Assembly: GCF_014252955.1 (NCBI RefSeq)
Contig: NZ_JACMIA010000001.1
Span: 1-64,000, forward strand
DNA length: 64,000 nt
Reading direction: 5' to 3'
Source: Stappia sp. 28M-7
Lineage (GTDB): Bacteria; Pseudomonadota; Alphaproteobacteria; Rhizobiales; Stappiaceae
The position numbers were made by a program, and so were the translations under genes. The notes beneath the pieces are model-generated. The model saw only the letters and a program-made list of their open reading frames with translations. It made no database searches and was not told the origin of the DNA. Position 1 is the stretch's first letter; each line of letters opens with the position of its first letter. Positions 8,741-16,826 of the stretch are shown here, one piece after another.

Positions 8741-9223
8741 TCAGGAGCTCGCAAGCGGCTTCAGGCCGAGCGCCTGCAGCTGCATCACGATCAGTCCGAG
8801 GAAGATCAGGCCGACGCCGACCAGGCGGGAGAGCGTGACGGGCTTTTGAGGCAGGCCGACAAGGCCCCACTGGTCGATGATGATCGACGCCAGCATCTGG
8901 CCGGCGATGACCGCCATCATGAAGCCGGCGGCGCCGAGCTTCGGCGCAAGCATGAGCGCGCCGGTTATGTAGACGACGCCGACAATGCCGCCGATCCATA
9001 TCCAGCGCGGCGCCTGCACCAGGCCGGACAGGGTTGGCGCTCCCACCTTCGCGAGCGCCATGACGGGCACGATGCAGGCGAAGCTGACGCAAAGGGAGAT
9101 GAGCGTGCCCCAAAGCGGATGACCGAGCGACCGCCCGAGGGCGGCATTCGCCCCCGCCTGAAACGGCACAACGGCACCTGTGATGATGGCTGCGAGAATG
9201 AGAAGCAGTGAGTTGGTGTGCAT
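8741..9223 (-). CDS. DMT-superfamily inner-membrane protein, YdcZ/DUF606 type
   Basis: A 160-residue membrane protein with about five hydrophobic helices covering nearly its whole length. The early motif [11 protein letters not shown] and the later [23 protein letters not shown] are characteristic of the DUF606 (YdcZ) branch of drug/metabolite transporters. GGAGG precedes the ATG. It is divergent from a LysR gene across a 72-base gap, which suggests control by that regulator. The transported compound is unknown. Confidence 0.88.
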   Translation of the reverse strand: MHTNSLLLILAAIITGAVVPFQAGANAALGRSLGHPLWGTLISLCVSFACIVPVMALAKVGAPTLSGLVQAPRWIWIGGIVGVVYITGALMLAPKLGAAGFMMAVIAGQMLASIIIDQWGLVGLPQKPVTLSRLVGVGLIFLGLIVMQLQALGLKPLASS

Positions 9224-9251
9224 GGATGAACCTCCGATGCGCACCAGATGC

Positions 9252-9289
9252 GATATTTGATTTGTGGATGGAAATTCCGATAAAATATC
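9252..9289. promoter_or_regulatory. Spaced dyad between DMT gene and LysR gene
   Basis: GATATTT (9252-9258) and AAATATC (9283-9289) form a perfect inverted repeat in the short divergent intergenic region. LysR proteins often bind AT-rich dyads in just this position. The LysR start codon lies only a few bases beyond, with no clear ribosome site. Confidence 0.45.
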
Positions 9290-9295
9290 CGCAAC

Positions 9296-10210
9296 ATGCA
9301 TGACATGAATACTCTTAGGGGCATCGACCTCAACCTGCTGGTGGTTCTCGACGCGCTGCTGGCCGAGCGGCATGTGTCGCGCACGGCCGCTCGGCTGAAC
9401 ATGAGCCAGCCGGCCGTGAGCCACGCGCTCGCACGCCTGCGGCATCTCTTCGATGATCCCCTGCTGATCCGCCGCTCCGGGCGGCTCGTGCCGAGTGCCA
9501 GGGCGCGCGAAATCGCGCCCGTCCTGACCGAGGCCCTGCGACAGGTGCGGGAGGTACTGGGACCGGGCGGCTTCGATCCCGCCAGCGAGAAGCGGGCATT
9601 CCGTCTGGCGATGTCGGATTACGGCTCTGCGGTCGTCCTTCCCGATCTTTTGAAAAAACTGCGCCGCGAAGCGCCGGGGATCGATCTGGCGATAACCCAG
9701 TCGAGCCGCGAGGCGATGGTTCAGCTGGTTCTGGATGGGGAGTGCGATCTGGCACTGGGCGTCTTTCCCGATCTTCCCGAACGGATCGAGGCCGAGCAGC
9801 TTTTCCTGGAGCACTTCGCGTGCCTCGCGGACCGGGAGGGGCTGGCGGGGGGCGGCCGTCTCGATCTGGAGGCTTATCTCGCCCGGCCCCATATGCTCGT
9901 GGCGCTGAAGGACGAAGCGAATACCGAGATCGAGATGGCCTTGCGCGCCATCGGCCATGTGCGCCGCGTCGCCGTCACGCTGCCGCATTGGGGAAATGCG
10001 CCGCGGCTGATCCAGGGCACGGATCTTGTCCTGACCGTCGCGCGGAAGGCCCTGGGGCGCCATGAGCGCGACCCGGCGCTCGTCATCTTCGAGCCGCCGT
10101 TTTCGATCCCGTCCTTTCCGTTCGTTCAGGTCTGGCATGAGCGGCGCAGCGGCGATCCCGCGCATCTGTGGCTGCGCAATGCCGTCGCGCGCGTCTCGAG
10201 GTCCCTTTAG
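9296..10210 (+). CDS. LysR-family transcriptional regulator
   Basis: A 304-residue regulator with an N-terminal winged helix-turn-helix (residues ~8-67: [28 protein letters not shown]-type signature and [11 protein letters not shown]) and a periplasmic-binding-like effector domain. Starts at 9296 or 9305 are both possible; neither has a good ribosome site, so translation may be leaderless. It probably controls its own promoter and the divergent DMT transporter. The effector is unknown. It converges with pdxY across a 45-base C-rich gap containing short CCCCG repeats. Confidence 0.92.
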   Translation: MHDMNTLRGIDLNLLVVLDALLAERHVSRTAARLNMSQPAVSHALARLRHLFDDPLLIRRSGRLVPSARAREIAPVLTEALRQVREVLGPGGFDPASEKRAFRLAMSDYGSAVVLPDLLKKLRREAPGIDLAITQSSREAMVQLVLDGECDLALGVFPDLPERIEAEQLFLEHFACLADREGLAGGGRLDLEAYLARPHMLVALKDEANTEIEMALRAIGHVRRVAVTLPHWGNAPRLIQGTDLVLTVARKALGRHERDPALVIFEPPFSIPSFPFVQVWHERRSGDPAHLWLRNAVARVSRSL

Positions 10211-10255
10211 CGTCCGGCCGATCGACCGCCCCGCGCCCCGCCCCGCTCCGCTCCG

Positions 10256-11104
10256 CTACAACGGGGCGAGCATCAAAAGCGCACGGCGGAAGTCCGGCTC
10301 GCTGAGAACCACCTCGCCGGCGCCGAGCGTGCGGGCGTGGTTCAGGGCGCGGGAGGTGAGGTGCTGGGCGGTCTCGACCGCCTGCGGCAGGGGCAACCCG
10401 CGCGCCAGCCCCGCGACGACCAACCCGGAAAACAGGTCTCCCGTTCCGGGAAGGGCGATGGGCAGATGCGCCACCGGATGGCGGCTTGCACCCCCTGCAC
10501 CGAGAACGACGCTCTCGATATGGCCGGCGGGGCTGTCTTCCAGCGCGCAGCCCGTCGCGATCAGATGGGCGCCGGGCGCCATGCGCAGGCGGGTTTGGGC
10601 TGCTTCGAGGTCGGCCAGGGTCGCGATTTCCTGCCCGGTCAGCCAGCTCAGCTCGAACGGGTTCGGGGTTGCGATGTCGGCCAGCGGCAGCAAGCGGTCG
10701 CGCATCACGTCCGCGATGGTTTCCGGCACATAGAGGCCGGGACCGGCATCACCCATGACCGGGTCGCAGACATATCTGAGGCGAGGGTTGATCGCCTTGG
10801 CTTCCGCAACGAAATCCGCCGCCATCAGCGCCACATCGAGCGAGCCGATATAGCCGGTCAGGATAAAGTCCGCCCGCTCAGGCAAGCTGCGCTCGCGTGC
10901 GCCCTGCAACAGGTCGCAGAAGAAGTCCGGCGGCAGCGCCCGGCCGCGCAGCGTCGGATAATCGGGCGTGTTGGAGAAGATCACGGTCGGGATTGCCGCC
11001 ACTTCCAGCCCCGCGGCCTGCATCGGGAACAGGGCTGCGGAATTGCCCACATGGCCGAAGACGACCTGGCTCTGGATCGAGATCACGAAAGGCGGCCGGG
11101 TCAT
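10256..11104 (-). CDS. pdxY: Pyridoxal kinase
   Basis: A 282-residue ribokinase-like kinase that phosphorylates pyridoxal to pyridoxal 5'-phosphate in the vitamin B6 salvage pathway. Recognisable features are the N-terminal SIQSQVVFGHVGNSAA segment that binds the pyridoxal ring, DPVMGDAGPGLYV in the middle, TPNPFE, and the catalytic GTGDLFSG anion hole with its Asp near the C-terminus. Its start overlaps the stop of the upstream amidotransferase gene by four bases (ATGA), so the two are translated together. A PdxR-type regulator is divergent from the pair, which supports the B6 assignment. PdxY and PdxK activities cannot be separated by sequence alone. Confidence 0.93.
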   Translation of the reverse strand: MTRPPFVISIQSQVVFGHVGNSAALFPMQAAGLEVAAIPTVIFSNTPDYPTLRGRALPPDFFCDLLQGARERSLPERADFILTGYIGSLDVALMAADFVAEAKAINPRLRYVCDPVMGDAGPGLYVPETIADVMRDRLLPLADIATPNPFELSWLTGQEIATLADLEAAQTRLRMAPGAHLIATGCALEDSPAGHIESVVLGAGGASRHPVAHLPIALPGTGDLFSGLVVAGLARGLPLPQAVETAQHLTSRALNHARTLGAGEVVLSEPDFRRALLMLAPL

Positions 11105-11799
11105 GCCGGCAGCTCCTGCAGCCAGGCGCGGAGCATGGACTGGCCGGCGCGTCTCAGCGCCGGTCCGTGCGTTCCGGCATCGCGGCGCAGGCTGGCCGGA
11201 TTGATGCCGGCCTGGGCCAGCTCCACACTATGGCCGATCAGCCAACGCTCGAAGGCAGGCAGTTCGCCGGCTTCGGGGTGGAATTGCAGGCCCAGAAGCG
11301 CCGGCCCCATCGCAAAGGCCTGGGCCGGGCAGGCCGCAGTGCCGGCGAGATTGTCCGCACCGGCAGGCGTCTCGAACGCCTCGCCGTGCCAGTGGAGCAC
11401 CGGCACGCCCTCAAGGGCAGAGAGTGGCCCTTCCCGCGCGGCCTCCGTCAGCGCCAAGGGAGCAAAGCCGATTTCCTTGCGCGGCATTGCGGCAACCCTT
11501 GCACCGAGCGCCGCCGCCATCAGCTGCGCCCCCAGGCAGATGCCGAGCGTCGGGCGCCGGGCGGCAAGGCGCGGGACCAGCCAGTCGCGCTCCGCCGTCA
11601 TGGACGGATAGGCATCGCCGTCGTTCACGCCGATCGGGCCGCCGAGCACCACCACGAGATCGGCACCGAGCGGATCCGGCAAGGGATCGATGCCGGCCTC
11701 CGCATGAACGAGATTGTAGTCTTGGTCCTCGAGCACGGCGCCGAAGCTGCCGAGGTCCTCGAAGGCAAGATGGCGCAGGATCAGGGCTGTTTTCGACAT
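11101..11799 (-). CDS. Class I glutamine amidotransferase-like protein
   Basis: A 232-residue free-standing glutaminase domain resembling GMP-synthase amidotransferases. The nucleophile is Cys88 in LGICLGAQL, with the partner His and Glu in LQFHPEAGE near residue 176, so hydrolysis of glutamine looks intact. The start is placed at 11799 behind AAGGGGA. It is the first gene of a two-gene operon with pdxY and faces pdxR across 89 bases. It is not PdxT by sequence, and no synthase partner is nearby, so the amide acceptor is unknown; in-context roles in B6 or glutamyl-compound metabolism are inference. Confidence 0.85.
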   Translation of the reverse strand: MSKTALILRHLAFEDLGSFGAVLEDQDYNLVHAEAGIDPLPDPLGADLVVVLGGPIGVNDGDAYPSMTAERDWLVPRLAARRPTLGICLGAQLMAAALGARVAAMPRKEIGFAPLALTEAAREGPLSALEGVPVLHWHGEAFETPAGADNLAGTAACPAQAFAMGPALLGLQFHPEAGELPAFERWLIGHSVELAQAGINPASLRRDAGTHGPALRRAGQSMLRAWLQELPA

Positions 11800-11842
11800 G
11801 CGGGTCCCCTTGCATTTGCAAGCCTGTCTCGCGAATATCCGG

Positions 11843-11862
11843 CCTGTACAAAAGTGCCAGTT
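11843..11862. promoter_or_regulatory. Candidate PdxR operator between amidotransferase and pdxR
   Basis: The divergent gap contains an imperfect dyad around CTGTAC-AAAA-GTGCCAG near 11845-11861, close to the pdxR start. MocR proteins usually bind repeats in such divergent promoters. The match is weak, so this is a pointer only. Confidence 0.3.
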
Positions 11863-11888
11863 TCTTAAATTCAGATAGGCCGGTTGGC

Positions 11889-13337
11889 GTGGCATCCGAT
11901 CCGCTTGCCCTGGAGATCGACAAAGACCTGCACGGCCCGCTGTTCCTGGCGATTGCCGAGGCGATCACCCGCGACATCATGCGCGGGCGGCTGCGACCCG
12001 GCGCCCGCCTGCCGGGAACGCGGGCGCTGGCGCGCGAACTCGGCGTTCATCGCAACACGGTCGATGCCGCTTATCAGGATCTGTTGACGCAGGGTTGGCT
12101 GCACGCGGAGCCCGCGCGAGGAACCTTCGTCGCGCAGGATCTGCCCGAAGGCATGGCAGAGCCGGTGGCCGTCCCCATTCCCGCACACGCGCCCGCCCGC
12201 CGGCCGCCGCTTGCCTTCACCGACGGGGCACCTGATCCCAAGCTGGTGCCCGACAAGGCTCTGGCGCGCGCCTTCCGCCGCGCCCTGCTTTCGCCGGCCT
12301 TTCGCAGTGGGGCAGATTATGGCGATGCGCGCGGCACGCCCGTCTTGCGCCAGGCGCTTGCCTCCCACCTTGCCTCGGATCGGGGCGTGGTCGCCGACCC
12401 GGCTCGGCTGCTGATCACGCGTGGCAGCCAGATGGCCCTGTTCCTTGCGGCGAAGGCGGCCTTGAACCCGGGCGAGGTCATCGCCGTGGAGGAGCCCGGC
12501 TACCCGCTTGCCTGGGAGGCGTTCCGGGCCGCAGGCGTTGTCGTCGAGGGCGTTCCCATCGATGCGGGCGGCCTGTCGGTTGCCGCATTGGAGGCGGCGG
12601 TCGCCCGCGATCCGCGCATCAAGGCGGTCTATGTCACGCCCCATCACCAGTATCCGACGACGGTGACCATGGGCGCGGCGCGGCGGCTGCAGCTTCTGGA
12701 GCTGGTCGAGCGGCACGGGCTCACGCTGATCGAGGACGACTACGACCACGAATATCGCTTCGAGGGCCGCCCGGTGCTGCCGCTTGCCGCCCGTGCTCCG
12801 GCGGATCTGCCGCTGATCTATGTGGGCTCGCTGTCCAAGCTGCTCTCGCCGGGCATCCGGCTGGGCTATGCCGTGGCCCCGGAACCCTTGCTTGGCCGCA
12901 TGGCGGCCGCGCGCGCGGCAATCGACCGGCAGGGCGATGCGCCGCTGGAAGCGGCCTTGGCGGAGCTGATCCACGACGGCGATCTCGGCCGCCATGCGCG
13001 AAAGGCGCGCCGCATCTATCGCGCTCGCCGTGATGTCCTGGCCTCGGCCCTCTCGGAACGGTTCGGGACACGGATCGACTTCGACGTGCCGGCGGGCGGA
13101 CTGGCGTTATGGCTGCGTTGCCGGGATGTGTCGGCGGAAAGCTGGGCGGCGCGGGCCGGAGAGGCCGGGCTGGCCCTGCTTCCCGGGACCCGCTTCGCCC
13201 TGGAGCGCTCGGCGCCGCAAGCCTTTCGTCTCGGCTATGCGGCGCTGGGCGAGGCTCAGATCGCCCGGGCGGTGGAGATCCTTGCCCGCAGCTGGCCCGA
13301 CGCTGCCGCGTCTGCCGGGACCGGCAGGCGGGAGTGA
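11889..13337 (+). CDS. pdxR: MocR/GntR-type regulator PdxR with aminotransferase domain
   Basis: A 482-residue fusion of an N-terminal GntR winged helix (residues ~15-83) and a class I aminotransferase-like domain that binds pyridoxal phosphate as effector rather than catalyst. The PLP lysine is Lys317 in [11 protein letters not shown], and EDDYDHEY carries the usual Asp/Tyr PLP contacts. The start is taken as GTG 11889, placed just before the conserved N-terminus; open frame continues upstream without homology. PdxR proteins control vitamin B6 genes, and this one is divergent from the pyridoxal kinase operon. Its 3' end overlaps the convergent bioB gene by 82 bases. Confidence 0.88.
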   Translation: MASDPLALEIDKDLHGPLFLAIAEAITRDIMRGRLRPGARLPGTRALARELGVHRNTVDAAYQDLLTQGWLHAEPARGTFVAQDLPEGMAEPVAVPIPAHAPARRPPLAFTDGAPDPKLVPDKALARAFRRALLSPAFRSGADYGDARGTPVLRQALASHLASDRGVVADPARLLITRGSQMALFLAAKAALNPGEVIAVEEPGYPLAWEAFRAAGVVVEGVPIDAGGLSVAALEAAVARDPRIKAVYVTPHHQYPTTVTMGAARRLQLLELVERHGLTLIEDDYDHEYRFEGRPVLPLAARAPADLPLIYVGSLSKLLSPGIRLGYAVAPEPLLGRMAAARAAIDRQGDAPLEAALAELIHDGDLGRHARKARRIYRARRDVLASALSERFGTRIDFDVPAGGLALWLRCRDVSAESWAARAGEAGLALLPGTRFALERSAPQAFRLGYAALGEAQIARAVEILARSWPDAAASAGTGRRE

Positions 13338-14293
13338 GCCGGCGCGACATGCATTCCAAGCCGCGCCAACAGCTCCCGGTCCTTCCACGCGGCCGGGTTG
13401 CCGGTGGTCAGCAGCTGGTCGCCGACGAAGATGGAGTTTGCCCCGGCAAGGAAGCACAGCGCCTGCAGCTCGTCGCTCATTCCCGTGCGGCCGGCCGACA
13501 GGCGCACAACGGAGGCCGGCATCAGGATGCGTGCCAGCGCCACGAGGCGGACGAGCGCAAACGGGTCGACCGGCTGAGCCGTGTCCTGCACCGGCACGCC
13601 TTCGATCTCGTTCCACAGGTTGATCGGCACGCTGTCGGGATGCGCCGGCAATGTCGCCAGCGTCACCAGCATGGCGATGCGATCCTCCTGTGTCTCGCCC
13701 ATTCCGACAATGCCGCCGCAACAGACCCTGATCCCGCCCTTGCGGACGTGGCCGACGGTTTCCAGCCGGTCGTCCATCGTCCGTGTCGAGGCGATCTGCC
13801 GGTAATAGTCGGGCGAGGTGTCGATGTTGTGGTTGTAGAAATCGAGCCCGGCCGCCTTGAGCCGCGCCACCTGGTCGGGCTTCAGCATTCCCAGCGTCAT
13901 GCAGGTTTCCAGCCCCAGCTCCGAGACGCCTCGCACCATGTCGCACAGCGTGTCCATGTCGCGATCCTTGGGGCTGCGCCAGGCGGCCCCCATGCAGAAG
14001 CGCTGGGCGCCCGCGGCCTTGGCGCGGCGGGCGGCCGCCAGCACCTCGTCGGTCTCCATCAGCTTCGTCGCCTTCACCCCTGTCCGGTGATGGGCCGATT
14101 GCGAGCAATAGCCGCAATCCTCGGGGCAGCCACCGGTCTTGATGCTGAGGAGGCTCGCCGTCTCGATCGCCGCAGGGTCGAAATGCGCCCGGTGCAGGGC
14201 CTGCGCACGGTAGATCAGGTCGGGGAAGGGCAGGCGATGGATCGCCCGGGCTTCTTCCATCGACCAGTCGGTCCTGATTTCGGCGCCGGTCAT
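13256..14293 (-). CDS. bioB: Biotin synthase
   Basis: A 345-residue radical SAM enzyme that inserts sulfur into dethiobiotin to make biotin. The SAM-cluster cysteines are Cys56, Cys60 and Cys63 (CPEDCGYC). Other family hallmarks are [20 protein letters not shown] and the late Arg in VRLSAGR, which binds the second Fe-S cluster. It overlaps bioY by four bases (ATGA), forming a bioYB operon under BioR boxes. No bioF, bioD or bioA is present in the window, so in this neighbourhood the cell either takes up biotin or converts imported dethiobiotin, or has those genes elsewhere. Confidence 0.97.
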   Translation of the reverse strand: MTGAEIRTDWSMEEARAIHRLPFPDLIYRAQALHRAHFDPAAIETASLLSIKTGGCPEDCGYCSQSAHHRTGVKATKLMETDEVLAAARRAKAAGAQRFCMGAAWRSPKDRDMDTLCDMVRGVSELGLETCMTLGMLKPDQVARLKAAGLDFYNHNIDTSPDYYRQIASTRTMDDRLETVGHVRKGGIRVCCGGIVGMGETQEDRIAMLVTLATLPAHPDSVPINLWNEIEGVPVQDTAQPVDPFALVRLVALARILMPASVVRLSAGRTGMSDELQALCFLAGANSIFVGDQLLTTGNPAAWKDRELLARLGMHVAPAHSRLPVPADAAASGQLRARISTARAI

Positions 14294-14847
14294 CTTGCGG
14301 CGCCTTTCAGGCGGCCGAGGCCGGTTGCCAGCGTGGCGGCGAGTGCGATCTTGACCAGGTCGCCGAGGATGAACGGGGCGAAGCCGGCGGCGATCAGGCC
14401 GGATACGGGAACGAAAAGGGCGAGCCAGATCAGGCCGAACGCATAGACCACGGCAAGGCCGGCGAGCATCGCCAGGAGCCGACCCGCAAGGCCGCGCCCT
14501 TCGGCCAGCCGCCCGGCCACGAGGGTCGCCAGCAGGTAGCCGGCGAGATAGCCGCCGGTCGGTCCCGCCATGTAGGCAAGCCCGATCCCGCGTTCCGGCG
14601 AGCCGGAAAACACCGGCAGGCCCATCGCCCCGGCGCCGAGATAGGCGGCCATGGCGGCAAAGCCGAGCCGGGGGCCGAGAGCTGCCGCCAGGAAAAACAC
14701 GGCCAATGTATGCAGCGTCATCGGCACGGGCCAGAACGGGATCTGCACCTTGGCACCGATGGTGATCAGCGCCGCGCCGCAAAGCGAAATCACGACACCG
14801 CGCCAAAGCGATGCCGAGCGCGTCAAGGAGGGGATCAGCAATGCCAT
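14290..14847 (-). CDS. bioY: Biotin transporter BioY
   Basis: A 185-residue integral membrane S component that binds biotin for import, either alone or with a shared ECF module. About six hydrophobic helices are visible, with the BioY signature segments [16 protein letters not shown] and [22 protein letters not shown] precedes the ATG. It is first in the bioYB operon. BioR boxes lie 30-80 bases upstream. No ecfA or ecfT gene is nearby. Confidence 0.95.
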   Translation of the reverse strand: MALLIPSLTRSASLWRGVVISLCGAALITIGAKVQIPFWPVPMTLHTLAVFFLAAALGPRLGFAAMAAYLGAGAMGLPVFSGSPERGIGLAYMAGPTGGYLAGYLLATLVAGRLAEGRGLAGRLLAMLAGLAVVYAFGLIWLALFVPVSGLIAAGFAPFILGDLVKIALAATLATGLGRLKGAAR

Positions 14848-14877
14848 GAGAACGTCCTCGAAAGATAGGTTCAGGTC

Positions 14878-14887
14878 CTATCTATAA
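14878..14887 (-). promoter_or_regulatory. BioR box 1 (bioYB promoter)
   Basis: CTATCTATAA matches the BioR consensus TTATMKATAA at nine of ten positions and lies about 30 bases upstream of bioY. It overlaps an inverted repeat AGATAGG/CCTATCT (14863-14883). Confidence 0.75.
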
Positions 14888-14919
14888 TTCTGGAGGTGTT
14901 CTCGTCTGATCAACTCAGA

Positions 14920-14929
14920 TTATAGATAA
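14920..14929 (-). promoter_or_regulatory. BioR box 2 (bioYB promoter)
   Basis: TTATAGATAA is a perfect match to the BioR consensus and sits directly after the bioR stop codon, upstream of bioY. Two boxes about 42 bases apart suggest tight repression of the transporter-synthase operon. Confidence 0.85.
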
Positions 14930-15598
14930 TCATCCAGGAATTTCATAAGTCTCTCTGGCGTCGGTGTTTTTTGATGTCGGCTTGCGCTTCCCGATCCAGC
15001 CGACATGGCGGGCCAGCGTCGAGCAGGCGAACTCCGTGCGTCCGTCCCTCAAGGCAGTCAGGATGGTGCGGTGGTCGTGGTCCGTGCGCGCTTCCCAGTC
15101 GCTGCGCCAGGCCGCGAACAGGAACCTTGCGCTGGCGGCGTGCAGGCCGTCGATGGTCTGCAGCAGGCGCGGCATGCGGCATGGGGCGAGGATCAGCCGG
15201 TGGAACCTGCGGTTCGCGGCCTCCCAGTCGCGGACGTTGCCGGCGCGGTCTCCATGCCGGGTAACCTCTTCTGCTTCCGCAAGAATCGCGCGCGTCAGGT
15301 TCGGTGCGGCGTGCCGCAAGGCCAGCGATTCGAGACTGGCTCGCATCTCGGCGACTTCGCGCAATTCGGCGACGTCGAAGTCCGTGACGCGAAAGCCCCG
15401 CCAGGGCTCGCTCTCCGCCAGACCCTGGGTCTGCAGGGCGCGAAACGCCTCGCGCACCGGCACATGGCTGGTGCCGAACTCCGTCGCGACATGGTCCTGT
15501 CGCAATCGTGCCCCGGGTTGGATCTCGCCGGAGATGATCCGGTCCGCAAGGATGCGTGCGATGCGCTCGGAAATGGGGTCTTCTGTCGCTGCGGTCAT
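14930..15598 (-). CDS. bioR: GntR-family repressor of biotin genes, BioR
   Basis: A 222-residue FadR-subfamily GntR protein with a winged helix at residues ~10-70 (GARLRQDHVATEFGTSHVPVREAFRAL) and an all-helical C-terminal domain. BioR of Alphaproteobacteria represses biotin synthesis and uptake genes; the assignment here rests on the adjacent bioYB operon and three boxes matching its known site. One box lies four bases upstream of its own ATG, replacing a normal ribosome site, so its mRNA may be leaderless and self-repressed. Confidence 0.9.
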   Translation of the reverse strand: MTAATEDPISERIARILADRIISGEIQPGARLRQDHVATEFGTSHVPVREAFRALQTQGLAESEPWRGFRVTDFDVAELREVAEMRASLESLALRHAAPNLTRAILAEAEEVTRHGDRAGNVRDWEAANRRFHRLILAPCRMPRLLQTIDGLHAASARFLFAAWRSDWEARTDHDHRTILTALRDGRTEFACSTLARHVGWIGKRKPTSKNTDARETYEIPG

Positions 15599-15601
15599 GG
15601 A

Positions 15602-15611
15602 TTATAGATAA
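15602..15611 (-). promoter_or_regulatory. BioR box 3 (bioR autoregulation)
   Basis: A perfect TTATAGATAA only four bases upstream of the bioR start codon. Binding here would block transcription start of bioR itself. Confidence 0.85.
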
Positions 15612-15670
15612 TCTGCGACGCGCATCGTGTCGATCCCGATGTCCGCCACGGGGCGACCCGAGGGGTTGTC

Positions 15671-16714
15671 TCAGGTGCTGCCGCGGGTGACGAGCTCATA
15701 GCCGACATCCCGCAGCGGGATGTCGGCATCCGGCTGCAGGATCCTCTGCACGAGCATTTCCGCCGCATTCCAGCCGATCTGGTAGCCGTTCGTGCGAATC
15801 GTGGTCAGTCCGGGATGCACCTCAGCCGCGATCTCGAAATCGCCGAAACCCGCCACGGCCATCTGTCGGGGCACGGCGATCCCCTGCCGCTGGCATTCGA
15901 ACAGCGCCCCCACCGCCAGAATGTCCGAAGCGCACAGGACGGCGTCGATATCGTATTTGCTTTGAAGCATCTGCAGGCCGACGGCCCCGCCCCGGAAGCT
16001 GGAGGCATCCTGATAGAGGTCCTGCGCCTCGAGCGGCGACACGATCTGGCCGCTCGGCAGTCCGGCGGCCTTGAGCTCGTCCTTCAGGCCGGCCAGGCGC
16101 TCGACGTAGCGCGTCAGGCCGATGGCCGGGTAGTCGATATAGCCGATCTTGCGATAGCCGCGCTCGATGAGGTGCGCGGTAATTTCCCGAGCGGCTTCGT
16201 AGTTGCGAAACCCGGTCGCCATGTCCAGGAACGGGCCCTTGGTCTCCCAGGTCTCGACGACGGGAACGCCGGCCGCCTTCAGCAGATCCACCGTTTCCTG
16301 CCCGTGACGGGTGCCCGTCAGCACGATCCCGTCCGGGCGGCGCTGGATGAACGCCTTGACGACGGCGGTCTCGTCCTCGAGCGAATAGCCGGTATTGGCG
16401 ATCATGAAGTGATAGGAGGCCTGGCGCAGGTAGTCGGCCATGCCCTGAATGCTCGTGGCGTTGTTCGAGTTTCGCAGCGACGGCACGACGATGCCGATCA
16501 TGTTGGTCTTTCCCGACGCCAGGTTTCCGGCAACGCTGTTGGGCAGGAAACCGAGGCGCGCGCCCGCCTTGAGCACGTTTTCGCGCGTGCGCGGGGAGAC
16601 CGATTCCGGTCGCTTGTACACCCGCGATACGGTCATGAGAGACACGCCGGCCTCGCGGGCCACGTCGGCCATGGTCGCCCAGCCCATCCCTCTGCGGATT
16701 GAATTGTCAGCCAT
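15671..16714 (-). CDS. LacI-family transcriptional repressor
   Basis: A 347-residue repressor. Residues ~14-60 form the LacI helix-turn-helix and hinge (MADVAREAGVSLMTVSRVYKRPE), and the rest is a sugar-binding-like effector domain with the usual NMIGIVVPSL start and AVAGFGDFE near residue 280. It is divergent from the peptidase-transporter operon, and a LacI-type palindrome lies between them, so it most likely represses that operon and itself. Some LacI proteins of this type bind non-sugar ligands; the effector here is unknown. Confidence 0.93.
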   Translation of the reverse strand: MADNSIRRGMGWATMADVAREAGVSLMTVSRVYKRPESVSPRTRENVLKAGARLGFLPNSVAGNLASGKTNMIGIVVPSLRNSNNATSIQGMADYLRQASYHFMIANTGYSLEDETAVVKAFIQRRPDGIVLTGTRHGQETVDLLKAAGVPVVETWETKGPFLDMATGFRNYEAAREITAHLIERGYRKIGYIDYPAIGLTRYVERLAGLKDELKAAGLPSGQIVSPLEAQDLYQDASSFRGGAVGLQMLQSKYDIDAVLCASDILAVGALFECQRQGIAVPRQMAVAGFGDFEIAAEVHPGLTTIRTNGYQIGWNAAEMLVQRILQPDADIPLRDVGYELVTRGST

Positions 16715-16747
16715 TTGGCCTCCGTCGAATCTTATCGCGCAACCTAC

Positions 16748-16776
16748 TTGACAACGCCGTCGCTTTGAAGGGAAAT
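16748..16776 (+). promoter_or_regulatory. Promoter of the peptidase-Dpp operon
   Basis: A perfect TTGACA (16748-16753) is followed at 17-base spacing by a weak GGAAAT -10. The LacI palindromes at 16782-16800 would overlap the expected transcription start, the classic position for repression. Confidence 0.5.
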
Positions 16777-16781
16777 GTGAA

Positions 16782-16800
16782 CGCTAACGTTAGCGCTAAC
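16782..16800. promoter_or_regulatory. LacI operator: two overlapping palindromes
   Basis: CGCTAACGTTAGCG (16782-16795) is a perfect palindrome, and GTTAGCGCTAAC (16789-16800) is a second one sharing its right half. The CG/GC centre and the GTTAGC arms are typical of LacI-family operators. The pair lies 27 bases before the peptidase start codon. Confidence 0.8.
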
Positions 16801-16826
16801 ATAACTACGAAAAGAGAGGGGGCGTG

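Noticed and set aside
11101-11799. PdxT, the glutaminase of PLP synthase
   Set aside because: The sequence resembles GMP-synthase-type amidotransferases, lacks PdxT motifs, and there is no pdxS.
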